DNA of 64,000 bases from Desulfosarcina ovata subsp. ovata. Lineage in GTDB: Bacteria > Desulfobacterota > Desulfobacteria > Desulfobacterales > Desulfosarcinaceae. The first letter of the stretch is position 1, and every line of letters starts with the position of its first letter. The notes beneath the pieces were generated by a model. It saw only the letters and a list, made by a program, of their open reading frames with translations, was not told the DNA's origin and made no database searches. The stretch lies in the NCBI RefSeq assembly GCF_009689005.1, contig NZ_AP021879.1, forward strand, positions 5,861,724-5,925,723, given 5' to 3'. Both the position numbers and the translations under genes were made by a program. Shown in pieces: positions 51,411 to 60,356 of the stretch.

Positions 51411-52457
51411 ATGACCCGGGACAGAGATTATTTCAAATCGTTTTGCAAAATCAGCAAAGCCTTTGGAACCACGGTTGGCGAGGAGGATCTGTTGCGGTTG
51501 ATCGTGGAAAGTGCCATCGAATCCATGGACGCCAAGGCGGCCTGCCTGTTTTTAAGGGATGAGCGCCAGAACCTTTTCGTCCCCACGGCCCAGGCCGGCC
51601 TGTCAGACAACTACCTGCATGCCGACCCCCTCAAAGCGCGCAAGATTGTGGCCGCCCTTGAAAAAGAAGGCTTCCTGGCCTTTCCGGATGTCGCTTCCGA
51701 CCCCCGGCTGGAACACCGCGAAGCCAAAACAGCTGAGGGCATCGCCTCCCTTTTAACCGTGCCCGTGAAGGTCAAGGATTGCACCATCGGGGTGCTTTCG
51801 CTGTATACGGCCACCCGACGCGATTTTACCCCGGATGAGATCGAATTTCTCCAGGCCCTGGCCGACCAGGGCGGCATTGCCATTGATAACAACCGGCTGC
51901 ACCGGCGCATGCAAAAAAACGCCATGCTTTTTCTGGATTTGGCCGCCGGCATTAACTCCACCCTGGACATCAAGCAGATTCTGCGCAACCTGACGGTCAA
52001 CATCGCCAATAACCTGGGGTTGAAGGGTGTGCTCATCCGACTGCTGGACGAGGACACCGGCCGGCTGGAACTGGTGGCCAGTCACGGGCTCAGCGACGCT
52101 TTTCTCGAGATCGGCTCCGCCACCGACACTCAGACCGCCACCCGCGCCCTCGAAGGCGAGACCATGGTCATCAGCGATGCCACCACCGACGAGCGCATCC
52201 GCTTCAAGGACGCCATGAAAAAGGAGGGCATCGCTTCCATCATCGTGACCCCGATCCGGGCACGCGACAAGGTCATCGGCGTGATGCGTCTGTACAGTGA
52301 CATCCGGCGGGAATTCTCTCCCGACCTGATGCTGATGATCGAAGCCTTGGCCCACCAGGGAGGCATGGCCATCCAGAACGCCTCCATGTACCTGGCCCTG
52401 CAGGAGGACAAGAAATCCCTGGAAGAGGATATCTGGAGCCATCGCTCGTGGTTCTGA
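51411..52457 (+). CDS. Double-GAF-domain protein
   Basis: A 348-residue protein with two GAF domains, about residues 22-165 (ESMDAKAACLFLRDERQNLF, IASLLTVPVKVKDCTIGVLS) and 185-325 (LGLKGVLIRLLDEDTGRLEL, IASIIVTPIRARDKVIGVMR). There is no kinase, HTH or GGDEF output domain, so it probably senses a ligand and acts through a partner. CGGAGG precedes ATG 51411; it follows phaC by 24 bases and is probably in the same operon. Confidence 0.88.
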   Translation: MTRDRDYFKSFCKISKAFGTTVGEEDLLRLIVESAIESMDAKAACLFLRDERQNLFVPTAQAGLSDNYLHADPLKARKIVAALEKEGFLAFPDVASDPRLEHREAKTAEGIASLLTVPVKVKDCTIGVLSLYTATRRDFTPDEIEFLQALADQGGIAIDNNRLHRRMQKNAMLFLDLAAGINSTLDIKQILRNLTVNIANNLGLKGVLIRLLDEDTGRLELVASHGLSDAFLEIGSATDTQTATRALEGETMVISDATTDERIRFKDAMKKEGIASIIVTPIRARDKVIGVMRLYSDIRREFSPDLMLMIEALAHQGGMAIQNASMYLALQEDKKSLEEDIWSHRSWF

Positions 52458-52488
52458 ACCGGGGATTATAGATAGAACCCCACATTGT

Positions 52489-52541
52489 AATACTGCGACG
52501 ACCGATAACGCAGCCCAAAAACATTATTTTGAATGCTATAT
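52489..52541. repeat. Half copy of the 105-bp palindromic repeat
   Basis: GTAATACTGCGACGACCGAT and the following AAAACATTATTTTGAATGC match, inverted and with several substitutions, the region 43930-43980. It lies between the convergent GAF and cbiL genes. Confidence 0.7.
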
Positions 52542-52559
52542 TTTCCGCCAGAAGCGCGA

Positions 52560-53285
52560 TCACGGTTGGGGGGACTTTTTGGCAATGACAAGGGTCCAGT
52601 ACCCCGGCTTGCGGGCTTTCAAGGTCCGGATATCTTCAATCACCTCTTCATTTTCAAGTCCGCAGTTGGCCACGGCGACACTGTTTTCAAGCATCGCTTT
52701 TTCCTTCAGGGCATCGGTGATATCGCCGGCATTGCGGTAGGCCTTCATGAACACCACATTGTCAACGGCTTCCGAAAGCTGGCGCAGGCGGTGGCCGCCC
52801 TCCACGCCGGAAAGCACCAGCAGCGACTCTTCCCCCTCCACCAGGGGCCGGTTGACCCGCGCCGCCGCCGCCTGGTAGGCGGTGATCCCGGGGATGGTCA
52901 CCACCGGCGCCTCCGGTGCCAGGACCAGGACGTACTTGAGCACGTAGCCGTATGTGGCGTAGGTCATCGAATCCCCCAGGGTCAGAAACGCCACGTCATT
53001 TCCTTTTTGCATCTCGGCAATGATCGTGCGCGCGTGGTCTTCCCAGCAGGCCTCTTTCTCGACCCGGTTTTTGGTCATGGGGAAGGACAGAAGCCGGATC
53101 TCGCTGGTTTCGGGGATGTGCGGCCGGGCGATGTTGACTGCCTGGCTGTGGATATTCTTGCTGGACGAGGCGGCAAAGATCACCCGCACCCGTTTGAGGA
53201 TATTGACTGACTTGAGGGGGATCAAATCCGGGTCGCCGGGTCCCACCCCAATACCGTAAAGCGTTCCGTACTGAAGCGTGTTCAT
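52560..53285 (-). CDS. cbiL: Precorrin-2/cobalt-factor II C20-methyltransferase
   Basis: A 241-residue SAM methyltransferase of the corrin/tetrapyrrole class: YGIGVGPGDPDLIPLKSVNI near the start, FLTLGDSMTYATYGYVL near residue 98, and IPGITAYQAAAARVNRPLVE near 130. The GDSMxYATY segment is characteristic of CobI/CbiL. It methylates C20 of the precorrin/cobalt-factor ring. Last gene of the riboswitch-controlled operon; about 118 bases separate it from cbiC. Confidence 0.92.
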   Translation of the reverse strand: MNTLQYGTLYGIGVGPGDPDLIPLKSVNILKRVRVIFAASSSKNIHSQAVNIARPHIPETSEIRLLSFPMTKNRVEKEACWEDHARTIIAEMQKGNDVAFLTLGDSMTYATYGYVLKYVLVLAPEAPVVTIPGITAYQAAAARVNRPLVEGEESLLVLSGVEGGHRLRQLSEAVDNVVFMKAYRNAGDITDALKEKAMLENSVAVANCGLENEEVIEDIRTLKARKPGYWTLVIAKKSPQP

Positions 53286-53403
53286 GGTATTGCCTATGTT
53301 TCAAAAAAGTTCTCCAGCCGAGCCTGTATAAGGGCATGTGCTCCGCCGGGGTTGTTAAACTGAAGACGGGTTTCGCCTTCGCCATCGTCTGGATCAAGTG
53401 CTT

Positions 53404-54024
53404 TTACGGACCATCCTGACCGGCCATGATGATCAGGGCGTTGATCACCGCCGCCGCCACATTGGAACCGCCTTTGCGGCCCACGTTGGTAATGTGGGGC
53501 ACATCCCGCTCCATCAGCAATGCCTTGGATTCGGCGGCATTGACAAAGCCCACGGGCAACCCCACGACCAGCTCCGGCCGGGCTTGGCCCTGATCCATCA
53601 GTTCGATCAGGCGCAGCAGCGCCGTCGGCGCGTTGCCGATCACGTAGATCCCGCCGTCAAGCTCGCTGGCGGCCACATCCACGGCCGCCCTGGCCCGGGT
53701 GATCCCCTTCTGGAGGGCGGTTTCCGCCACCCGGGCATCGGTCATATAGCAGCGCACCACACCGCCGAAACGGTCCAGATCACGCTGGCGGATGCCCACC
53801 CGGGCCATATTGGTATCGGTGACGATGGGGCAGCCCCTGCGGATGGCCGCCACACCAATGCGAATGGCGTCCGGATGCAGTTGGGTCATCAGCTGCCATT
53901 CGAAATCCGCGCTGGTATGAATCATCCGCCGCACCACCGGCCACTGGTCCGCTGGAAAGCCGTGCGCGCCGGCCTCGCTGTCGATAATCCGAAAGCTTTC
54001 GTTTTCGATTTCCTGTGGTTTCAT
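53404..54024 (-). CDS. cbiC: Precorrin-8X/cobalt-precorrin-8 methylmutase
   Basis: A 206-residue CbiC/CobH. The active-site histidine is in VVRRMIHTSADFEW near residue 33; GCPIVTDTNMARVGI and IYVIGNAPTALLRLIELM, then GLPVGFVNAAESK, are family motifs. It moves the C11 methyl group to C12 to form (cobalt-)hydrogenobyrinate. 17 bases after the cbiA stop. Confidence 0.95.
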   Translation of the reverse strand: MKPQEIENESFRIIDSEAGAHGFPADQWPVVRRMIHTSADFEWQLMTQLHPDAIRIGVAAIRRGCPIVTDTNMARVGIRQRDLDRFGGVVRCYMTDARVAETALQKGITRARAAVDVAASELDGGIYVIGNAPTALLRLIELMDQGQARPELVVGLPVGFVNAAESKALLMERDVPHITNVGRKGGSNVAAAVINALIIMAGQDGP

Positions 54025-54041
54025 AGGGGGTTCCTGTTTCC

Positions 54042-55436
54042 TTATTGACTGTTTTTTCCTTCCGTCCAGCGGCGGCAGGCCTGTACAAAATGCGCCGCCG
54101 CCCGGGGGCAGCTGCCGAAGTGCAAATGAACATAACTGCCCAGTGTCTGATTGACAACCATCCCTTCGGCCGCCCGCGGGGCACCGGCCCGGTCGGCAAT
54201 CCGATAGGCGCCGCCGCCGGGAGCCTCTGTTTCGCTGAGGGCCGAGTAGTGGAATTCATGGCCGCGCATGGTCTGTCCGGCCGGCCCCAGGACCGTCTCC
54301 CGGGTCTGGGTGACCTCCCGATACCCCAGGGCCTTGAGCCGGTCCAACATGCGCGTAGCAAAGGGCAGGCACCCGGTCATGGGATAGTCCTTCCCATCGG
54401 TGTCGCCCATTTGGCGGCACAGGTACATGAAACCGCCGCACTCGCCGTAAATCGGCATGTTCCGCTGGCTGCACCCCAGGATTTCCTGGCGCAGGGAACG
54501 ATTGTCGGCCAGCTGCCGGGCATGCAGTTCCGGATAGCCGCCGCCAAAATAGATCCCGGCCAGGCGCTCGGGCAGGTGACGGTCCGAAAGGGGAGAGAAG
54601 GTGACCAGTTCGGCGCCGGCCGCTTCGAGAAGCTCCAGATTGTCCGGGTAGTAGAAGCAGAATGCCGCATCCCGGGCCACGCCGATGCGCACCGGCGGTG
54701 ACGATGACGCCGGCGGCGGGTCGCCAGCAGTGCTGGGCGGTGCCTGCGGGGCCACCTCGGGCAGGGCATCCATCAGGGCGTCCAGGTCCAGTTGGGATTC
54801 GATCATGCCCGTCAGCGTTTTTCGGGAAGCATCGGTCAGGTCGTGATCCTCACGGGTGACCAGGCCGAGATGGCGCTCGGGAATGGCGATGGCCGCATCG
54901 CGCATCAGCCCCCCCAGCACCGGCATGCGCACATGATCGGCGGTGGCCTCTTTCAGGTAGTCCAGATGACGGGGACTGCCCAGGTGGTTGAACAGGACTC
55001 CGGCAAAACGCAGTCCGGCATCGAACCGTTCGAATCCCTGCACCAGCGCGGCGGCACTGCGGGCCATGGAGCGGGCCCCCACCACCAGCACGACCGGCAG
55101 ATCCAGCCATTTGGCCATCTGGGCTGTGGAGCCGGCCTCGCTGCGGCCGTCGTAGCCGTCGAACAGGCCCATCACCCCCTCCACCACGGCGATGTCCGCA
55201 CCGCTGGCGTGCCGTGCGAAGGCCTGTCGGTTATAGGCTTCGGAAAGCATCCAGCCGTCCAGGTTGCGGCTGGCCCGACCGGTTACCCGGCTGTGGTGGC
55301 CCGGGTCGATAAAATCCGGTCCCACCTTGAAGGGCGCCACGGTGAATCCCCGTGCGGCCAGGGCGGCCATCAGGCCCAGCGTGACCGTGGTTTTCCCGGC
55401 GCCACTGTGGGTGCCGGCGATAACGATGCCTTTAAT
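54042..55436 (-). CDS. cbiA: Cobyrinate a,c-diamide synthase
   Basis: About 464 residues. The P-loop GTHSGAGKTTVTLG lies upstream of the first ATG (55370), so the true start must be earlier. The only codon with proper spacing to AAAGGAGG is ATT at 55436, giving MKGIVIAGTHSG, exactly the usual start of the family. This would be a rare AUU start overlapping the btuF stop. The C-terminal class I glutamine amidotransferase domain has its cysteine in MPIYGECGGFMYL and a late histidine in YVHLHFGS. It amidates the a and c side chains. Confidence 0.93.
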   Translation of the reverse strand: MKGIVIAGTHSGAGKTTVTLGLMAALAARGFTVAPFKVGPDFIDPGHHSRVTGRASRNLDGWMLSEAYNRQAFARHASGADIAVVEGVMGLFDGYDGRSEAGSTAQMAKWLDLPVVLVVGARSMARSAAALVQGFERFDAGLRFAGVLFNHLGSPRHLDYLKEATADHVRMPVLGGLMRDAAIAIPERHLGLVTREDHDLTDASRKTLTGMIESQLDLDALMDALPEVAPQAPPSTAGDPPPASSSPPVRIGVARDAAFCFYYPDNLELLEAAGAELVTFSPLSDRHLPERLAGIYFGGGYPELHARQLADNRSLRQEILGCSQRNMPIYGECGGFMYLCRQMGDTDGKDYPMTGCLPFATRMLDRLKALGYREVTQTRETVLGPAGQTMRGHEFHYSALSETEAPGGGAYRIADRAGAPRAAEGMVVNQTLGSYVHLHFGSCPRAAAHFVQACRRWTEGKNSQ

Positions 55437-56439
55437 ATGAACCTCCTTTGCATCCGCTGCGTGAGGGGATGCATTCCGGCAGCCCGGCGTCGGCCAGGAT
55501 CCGCCGGCCAGCCTCGGTATAAACCTCAGGGTAGAGCAGGCTGCCGATACGATAGATGCCCTCGATCAGCCGCAGGGTCGGCCGTGACACCACGGTTTCG
55601 TCCACAAGAAAAACTTGATGGGTCTTGACCGCCTTGATCACCCCGAATCCCGGCTCCGCCATGATGGCCTCACGCGTAATCCGGTTCATGGCCCCTTGCT
55701 GGGAGAGGAAAACATCGATGTCGGCCGCATGGGACAGCAGCCGCTCCTTGCCGTAAATGGCGATGTTGTTGTTGGCGCGTACCGGCGCGTCCGTGGCCAC
55801 GTTGATGCCCCCGGCGGTTTCCAGGGCAAAGGCGGCCATGGCCTGGGGCGTGAAGGTCTTCATCTTGCTGTGAATCGCCTCGAAGTAGACTTGCTTGGGG
55901 GTTGCCACCGTGGCCGACAGCGCTCTGAACGCCGCCACCGCCGTATCAAAGGTACGGGTCATGTGCGCGGCCGCGTCCGCCTGTCCACAGAGTTCTCCCA
56001 ACGTCTGCCAGTATCCGGCCAACGCGTCCACGGTGGTGGGCTGCAGGGAGACCACCCGGATGTCGCTGCGCACCAGGCGCTCGACTAGGCGCGGATACCC
56101 ACGGGCGATCATGGGCCGGATCAGGACCAGGTCCGGCCGGGCGGCGAGAAACCGTTCCGGATCGTCGTGGTAGGAGAAAACCGGTTTGCCGGCCGCCCCG
56201 GGCAGCCCTGTCGATTGCCGGTCGATGCCGATCAGTTGCGGCCCGGCGCCCATGGCCAGAAGGTTCTCCGTATGGGCGCCGTAAAGGGAGATGATCCGGC
56301 GGTAAGGCGCCTTTTCCAAAGCGTCCGCGTTGGTGGGATCCGCTGCAGCGGCACCGATTGCTCCATCCATCCCGGCAACCAGGAGGGTGACGATGCAGAC
56401 AACGATTCTAATTTTCCGTAAGCGGTCCATAAGAAGCAT
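55432..56439 (-). CDS. btuF: Cobalamin-type ABC transporter substrate-binding protein
   Basis: A 335-residue periplasmic binding protein with an N-terminal signal segment (RKIRIVVCIVTLLVAG). The family pattern RIISLYGAHTENLLAMGAG, then RPDLVLIRPMI and VVSLQPTTVDAL, marks the BtuF/FhuD-like class. Start ATG 56439 or 56430 overlaps the btuD 3' end by about 30 bases. Placement between btuCD and cbiA behind a B12 riboswitch makes corrinoid or cobalt-chelate uptake the likely role. Confidence 0.88.
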   Translation of the reverse strand: MLLMDRLRKIRIVVCIVTLLVAGMDGAIGAAAADPTNADALEKAPYRRIISLYGAHTENLLAMGAGPQLIGIDRQSTGLPGAAGKPVFSYHDDPERFLAARPDLVLIRPMIARGYPRLVERLVRSDIRVVSLQPTTVDALAGYWQTLGELCGQADAAAHMTRTFDTAVAAFRALSATVATPKQVYFEAIHSKMKTFTPQAMAAFALETAGGINVATDAPVRANNNIAIYGKERLLSHAADIDVFLSQQGAMNRITREAIMAEPGFGVIKAVKTHQVFLVDETVVSRPTLRLIEGIYRIGSLLYPEVYTEAGRRILADAGLPECIPSRSGCKGGSY

Positions 56440-57274
56440 TTCCGTTTAATGGGGCACCATTGGCCGGGGATGGGGCAGAACCGGGGCTGCCGGCCGCTTC
56501 GGGCATTTTGTAGCGCACCTGCAACCGGCCGGTGAAATCGTCCACACCGACCCGCGCCTGGATATCGAACACCTTTTTCAGATTTTCCGGGGTGAGTACC
56601 GTTTCGGTGGGGCCGGCGGCCACCACCTGTCCCGCCTTCATCAGGACCATCTCCTGGCTGTAGGCCGCGGCCAGATTGAGGTCCTGAAATACGGCAACCA
56701 CCGTGCGCCGATCATCCCGTACCAGTTCTGTGGTCCGATCCAGCAGGGCCAGGGTGTGGTGCACGTCCAGGTTGGCCGTGGCCTCATCCAGCACGAGCAC
56801 CGGGGTATCCTGGGCCAGCGCGCGGGCAAAGATCACCCGCTGGCGTTCTCCCCCGCTCAGGGTGGTCACCGGCCGATCCTTCAGGGCCAGGATACCGCAG
56901 TCGGCCATCACCCGGGCCACCCGGTCACGGTCCTCGCCGCTGGGGGCACCGAAGCGCGGCGTGTGCGGGTAGCGTCCCATGAGGACCACCTCCTGCACGC
57001 TGAACGGGAAATTGATGCCGTAATCCTGGGGCACCAGCGCAATCAGCCGGGCCAGCGACCGTTTGCCGATTTCGGACAAGGGCCGGTCCCCGTAACGGAT
57101 ATCGCCCCGATCGGGCATCCGGTGCCGGCAGATCAGATCCAGCAAGGTGGTCTTGCCGCAACCGTTGGGTCCGACAATGCCGGTAAAGCGCCCCTTCCGC
57201 AGGACCAGGTCCAGCCCGTCGAAAATCGTTTTTCCGGGATGGGCGAAGGCGATGTCGTGTAAGGCGAATCCCAT
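56408..57274 (-). CDS. btuD: Cobalamin-type ABC transporter ATPase
   Basis: A 288-residue ATPase of the FecE/BtuD class: Walker A GPNGCGKTTLLDLI, Q-loop IALVPQDYGINFPF, signature TLSGGERQRVIFARALAQ, Walker B VLVLDEATANLD, and a switch region with VVAVFQDLNLAAAYS where the usual switch histidine is replaced by glutamine (FQDLN for HDLN). A 30-residue C-terminal extension overlaps btuF. Confidence 0.92.
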   Translation of the reverse strand: MGFALHDIAFAHPGKTIFDGLDLVLRKGRFTGIVGPNGCGKTTLLDLICRHRMPDRGDIRYGDRPLSEIGKRSLARLIALVPQDYGINFPFSVQEVVLMGRYPHTPRFGAPSGEDRDRVARVMADCGILALKDRPVTTLSGGERQRVIFARALAQDTPVLVLDEATANLDVHHTLALLDRTTELVRDDRRTVVAVFQDLNLAAAYSQEMVLMKAGQVVAAGPTETVLTPENLKKVFDIQARVGVDDFTGRLQVRYKMPEAAGSPGSAPSPANGAPLNGNASYGPLTEN

Positions 57275-57276
57275 CC

Positions 57277-58344
57277 TCAGAAGCCCCCGCGGCCCGTCTG
57301 GCGTTTGCGAAAAAGGTAGCAGAAAAAAGGGCCTCCGATCAGGGCCGTCAGCACGCCAATGGGAATCTCGTGGGGCAGCACCGCGCGGGTCACCGTATCG
57401 GCCGCCAGCAGCAGAATCGCCCCGCTGAAAAATGAGAGCGGCAGCAGCCGCCGGTTGTCCGGTCCCACCAGGGCGCGCATCATGTGCGGCACCAGAAGCC
57501 CCACAAAACCGATGATGCCGGAAGCCGCCACACAGGCGGCCGTCACCAGGGACGCCGTGACCAGCAGAATCCAGGGCACCCGGCGGGCGTCCACCCCCAG
57601 TGACGACGCCGCCCGGCGTCCCAGGCAGAGCAGATTCAGGTCGCGGGCGAAAAAGAGAAAAACCGTCAGCCCCGGGATCAGAAAGGCGCTGGTCAGTCCC
57701 ACGTCATGCCAGGTTTTGGAGGCGAAGCTGCCCATGAGCCAGAAAATGATCACCGATACCTGCTCGTCGGCCACGAATTTGAGAAAGCTGATGCCGGCCG
57801 AAAGAATCGCGGCAACGATAATGCCCGACAGGATCAGGTTGTTGGCGTTGGCTCCGCCGGCCGAAGAGGAGAGGTAGATCACCAATACCAACGTGGCCGT
57901 GGCCCCGATGAAAGCACATACCGGCACGCTGTAAATGCCGGCAACACTCAGGTTGAGCAACAGGGCCAGGGCCGCCCCGAACGCGGCGCCGGCAGAGACA
58001 CCCAGGGTGTAGGGATCGGCCAGGGGGTTGAGCAGAATCCCCTGAAACACCACGCCGCACAATGCCAGTCCCCCCCCCACCACCGCTGCGGTCAGAATGC
58101 GCGGCAGGCGCACGTCCATGACAATGGTGCGGGTCAGCTCGTCCAGGCCCCGGGTGAGGGCCGGATTGCCCGTCAGGCTGCCGCCGACCACCCGCAGGAC
58201 ATCGATCCAGGCGATCCTCAGGTAGCCCATCCCCGCCGACAGGCAAATCGTCGCCAGCAGCACCCCCGCCAGCAGGCCGGCCAGCAGCCAGCTGCGCCCC
58301 AACAGATGGGGGAATGAATTGTCGACAGAAACGGGAGCGATCAA
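57277..58344 (-). CDS. btuC: Cobalamin-type ABC transporter permease
   Basis: A 355-residue FecCD/BtuC-family permease with about ten membrane helices. Family signatures include LPRILTAAVVGGGLALCGVV, NPLADPYTLGVSAGAAFGAA and GIIGFVGLLVPHMMRALVGP. First gene of the operon; the B12 riboswitch and its terminator lie upstream. Two bases separate it from btuD. Confidence 0.94.
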   Translation of the reverse strand: MIAPVSVDNSFPHLLGRSWLLAGLLAGVLLATICLSAGMGYLRIAWIDVLRVVGGSLTGNPALTRGLDELTRTIVMDVRLPRILTAAVVGGGLALCGVVFQGILLNPLADPYTLGVSAGAAFGAALALLLNLSVAGIYSVPVCAFIGATATLVLVIYLSSSAGGANANNLILSGIIVAAILSAGISFLKFVADEQVSVIIFWLMGSFASKTWHDVGLTSAFLIPGLTVFLFFARDLNLLCLGRRAASSLGVDARRVPWILLVTASLVTAACVAASGIIGFVGLLVPHMMRALVGPDNRRLLPLSFFSGAILLLAADTVTRAVLPHEIPIGVLTALIGGPFFCYLFRKRQTGRGGF

Positions 58345-58393
58345 ATCGTTTTACCTGTGGCCCCGTACCGGCGTTTACCGGTTGGCATACACC

Positions 58394-58440
58394 CAAAAAA
58401 CAAAAACCCTTCAAACCTCGATGTCGGTTTGAAGGGTTGC
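58394..58440 (-). terminator. Riboswitch-linked Rho-independent terminator
   Basis: On the minus strand, AACCCTTCAAACC (58438-58426) and GGTTTGAAGGGTT (58417-58405) form a perfect 13-bp stem followed by a T-rich run. Position between the riboswitch and btuC indicates control by premature termination. Confidence 0.9.
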
Positions 58441-58504
58441 ACCCAGTTTACTTGGCCCTCTACATTATGGACGGCCGAAAACACTTTTTCAAGCAGCTCT
58501 CTCC

Positions 58505-58690
58505 GGCACACACAAAAGGCAGGTCTTCTGGCTTCCCCTTCCTGACAGACGCCTTCCCACACCGGTAATCCGGGACAGTGGCCCATGGTCTGGCAGTTCC
58601 CTCCAACAAAGATCGGAAGGGCAGGGGGTTACAGCGGCGGGACCGCTCCCGGTTCTCACGGGATTCCCTATTAAGCAATAGCGCACCTTT
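58505..58690 (-). promoter_or_regulatory. Cobalamin riboswitch
   Basis: On the minus strand the core reads GAGCGGTCCCGCCGCTGTAA (58648-58629), the conserved B12-box region, with AAGCCAGAAGACCTGCC (58535-58519) at the 3' side and GGGAATCCCGTGAGAACC before it. Adenosyl- or other cobalamin binding would favour the downstream terminator and shut off btuCDF-cbiACL. Confidence 0.95.
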
Positions 58691-58916
58691 TGCTCCGTTT
58701 TTAGTTTACATCCGATGGTATGTCAATCCTTCAATTGACATTTGGATGTTGGCATTTGGCATTCATTTATCCATCCGAAAGCAAGGGGCGCCGATAACGC
58801 CATTCGCCGAATTCCAATTCAGATGCGGTTGCCCTGGGAGAAGCGCATCCGGTGGTTGAAAACAGTGTTTAAATAATGGTATATGCCGCAGTTAAGGATA
58901 AATTCGGAAATGAGGA
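58691..58916. other. Intergenic region between riboswitch and selA
   Basis: About 225 bases containing the presumed promoter for the B12 operon (minus strand) and the one for selA (plus strand). I see no gene. CATTTGGATGTTGGCATTTGG forms a short local repeat near 58738. Confidence 0.4.
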
Positions 58917-60356
58917 ATGCCTTTGAATCAAGATCAACGAAACCAATTGAAACAGCTTCCGGGGGTGGACCGGGTTATCGTCCACGGATCGGCCGGCGGG
59001 CATTTCGACGCCATTCCCAAGTCAGTGCTGATTCCGGCCATCCGCTGGGCCATTGACCGCCTGCGGGAAACGGTGCTGCACGCGGCGACCCCGCTCGATG
59101 CGGCCGCCTTTTCCCTGGATGCACTGGTGGAGGCGGCAACGCGCCGGGCCGACCGGATCATGGCCCCACGACTGCAGCGCACGGTCAACGCCACCGGCGT
59201 GGTGGTACACACCAACCTGGGCCGCTCCCTGCTTTCGCCGGCCGTGCTCGACCGCCTGAAACTTATCTCCAGCCGGTACTCCAATCTGGAATTCGACCTC
59301 GAGAAGGGTCGCCGGGGGTCCCGTTACAGCGCGGTGGAAGACATTCTCTGTGAATTGAGCGGCGCCCGCGCCGCCATGGTGGTGAACAACAATGCGGCAG
59401 CGGTACTGCTCTGTCTGGACACCCTGGCCAAGGGCGTTGAGGTGATTGTTTCCCGGGGCGAACTGGTGGAAATCGGCGGCGCATTCCGGATCCCGGATGT
59501 CATGGCCAAAAGCGGCGCCATCCTCAAGGAGGTGGGCACCACCAACCGGACCCATCCCCGGGATTATGAAAGTGCCATTGGCGAAGCCACCGGTATGCTG
59601 CTCAAGGCCCACACCAGCAACTACAGCATTGTGGGATTCACCGCGTCCGTGGCCCTGCCCGATCTGGTGGCCATCGGCAGGCGCCACGACCTGCCGGTCA
59701 TGGAAGACCTGGGCAGCGGCACCCTGGTGGATTTTTCCAAATATGGCCTGATCAAGGAACCCACCGTTCAGGAATCCCTGGCCGCCGGCGTGGACGTGGT
59801 CACCTTCAGCGGAGACAAATTGTTGGGCGGCCCCCAGGCGGGGATCATTCTGGGCGGCCCGGCGCACATCGACCGCATCAAGGCCAATCCGCTCACCCGG
59901 GCCCTTCGAATCGACAAGATGACCCTGGCCGCCCTGGAAGCGACCCTGCAACTCTACCGCGACGAGCAGGACGCCCTGCAGCACATCCCCACCCTGCGTA
60001 TGCTGACCCTGCCGCCATCGCTCATCCAGGCCCGGGCCGCAGAATTGAAAACCCGCCTCGAGGGAATCGGCGGCGACCGGCTCAAGGTGGAACTGATGGA
60101 CCTCTCCTCCAAGGCCGGCGGCGGCTCCCTGCCCCTGCTGAACCTGGAAAGCCGCTGCCTGGGCGTTACCCTGGCGGGAAAATCGGCCAACGCCATGGAA
60201 TCGTGGCTGCGTCACCATACCCCGCCAATCATCGGCAGAATCGAAAGCGACCGTTTCATCATGGATCCACGGACCCTGCAGGAGGAAGAGCTGGATATCA
60301 TCGAGAAGGCCTTTGCCGACATGCTGGCCGAAGAGACGGGCACGCAGGAGAAGTAA
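58917..60356 (+). CDS. selA: L-seryl-tRNA(Sec) selenium transferase
   Basis: A 479-residue PLP enzyme. N-terminal SelA domain, then TVNATGVVVHTNLGRSLLS, EFDLEKGRRGSRYS, and the PLP lysine in VVTFSGDKLLGGPQAGII near residue 300. It converts seryl-tRNA(Sec) to selenocysteyl-tRNA(Sec), so the organism makes selenoproteins. GAGG lies only one base before ATG 58917; the in-frame TTG at 58923 would have better spacing. selB is not next to it. Confidence 0.96.
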   Translation: MPLNQDQRNQLKQLPGVDRVIVHGSAGGHFDAIPKSVLIPAIRWAIDRLRETVLHAATPLDAAAFSLDALVEAATRRADRIMAPRLQRTVNATGVVVHTNLGRSLLSPAVLDRLKLISSRYSNLEFDLEKGRRGSRYSAVEDILCELSGARAAMVVNNNAAAVLLCLDTLAKGVEVIVSRGELVEIGGAFRIPDVMAKSGAILKEVGTTNRTHPRDYESAIGEATGMLLKAHTSNYSIVGFTASVALPDLVAIGRRHDLPVMEDLGSGTLVDFSKYGLIKEPTVQESLAAGVDVVTFSGDKLLGGPQAGIILGGPAHIDRIKANPLTRALRIDKMTLAALEATLQLYRDEQDALQHIPTLRMLTLPPSLIQARAAELKTRLEGIGGDRLKVELMDLSSKAGGGSLPLLNLESRCLGVTLAGKSANAMESWLRHHTPPIIGRIESDRFIMDPRTLQEEELDIIEKAFADMLAEETGTQEK

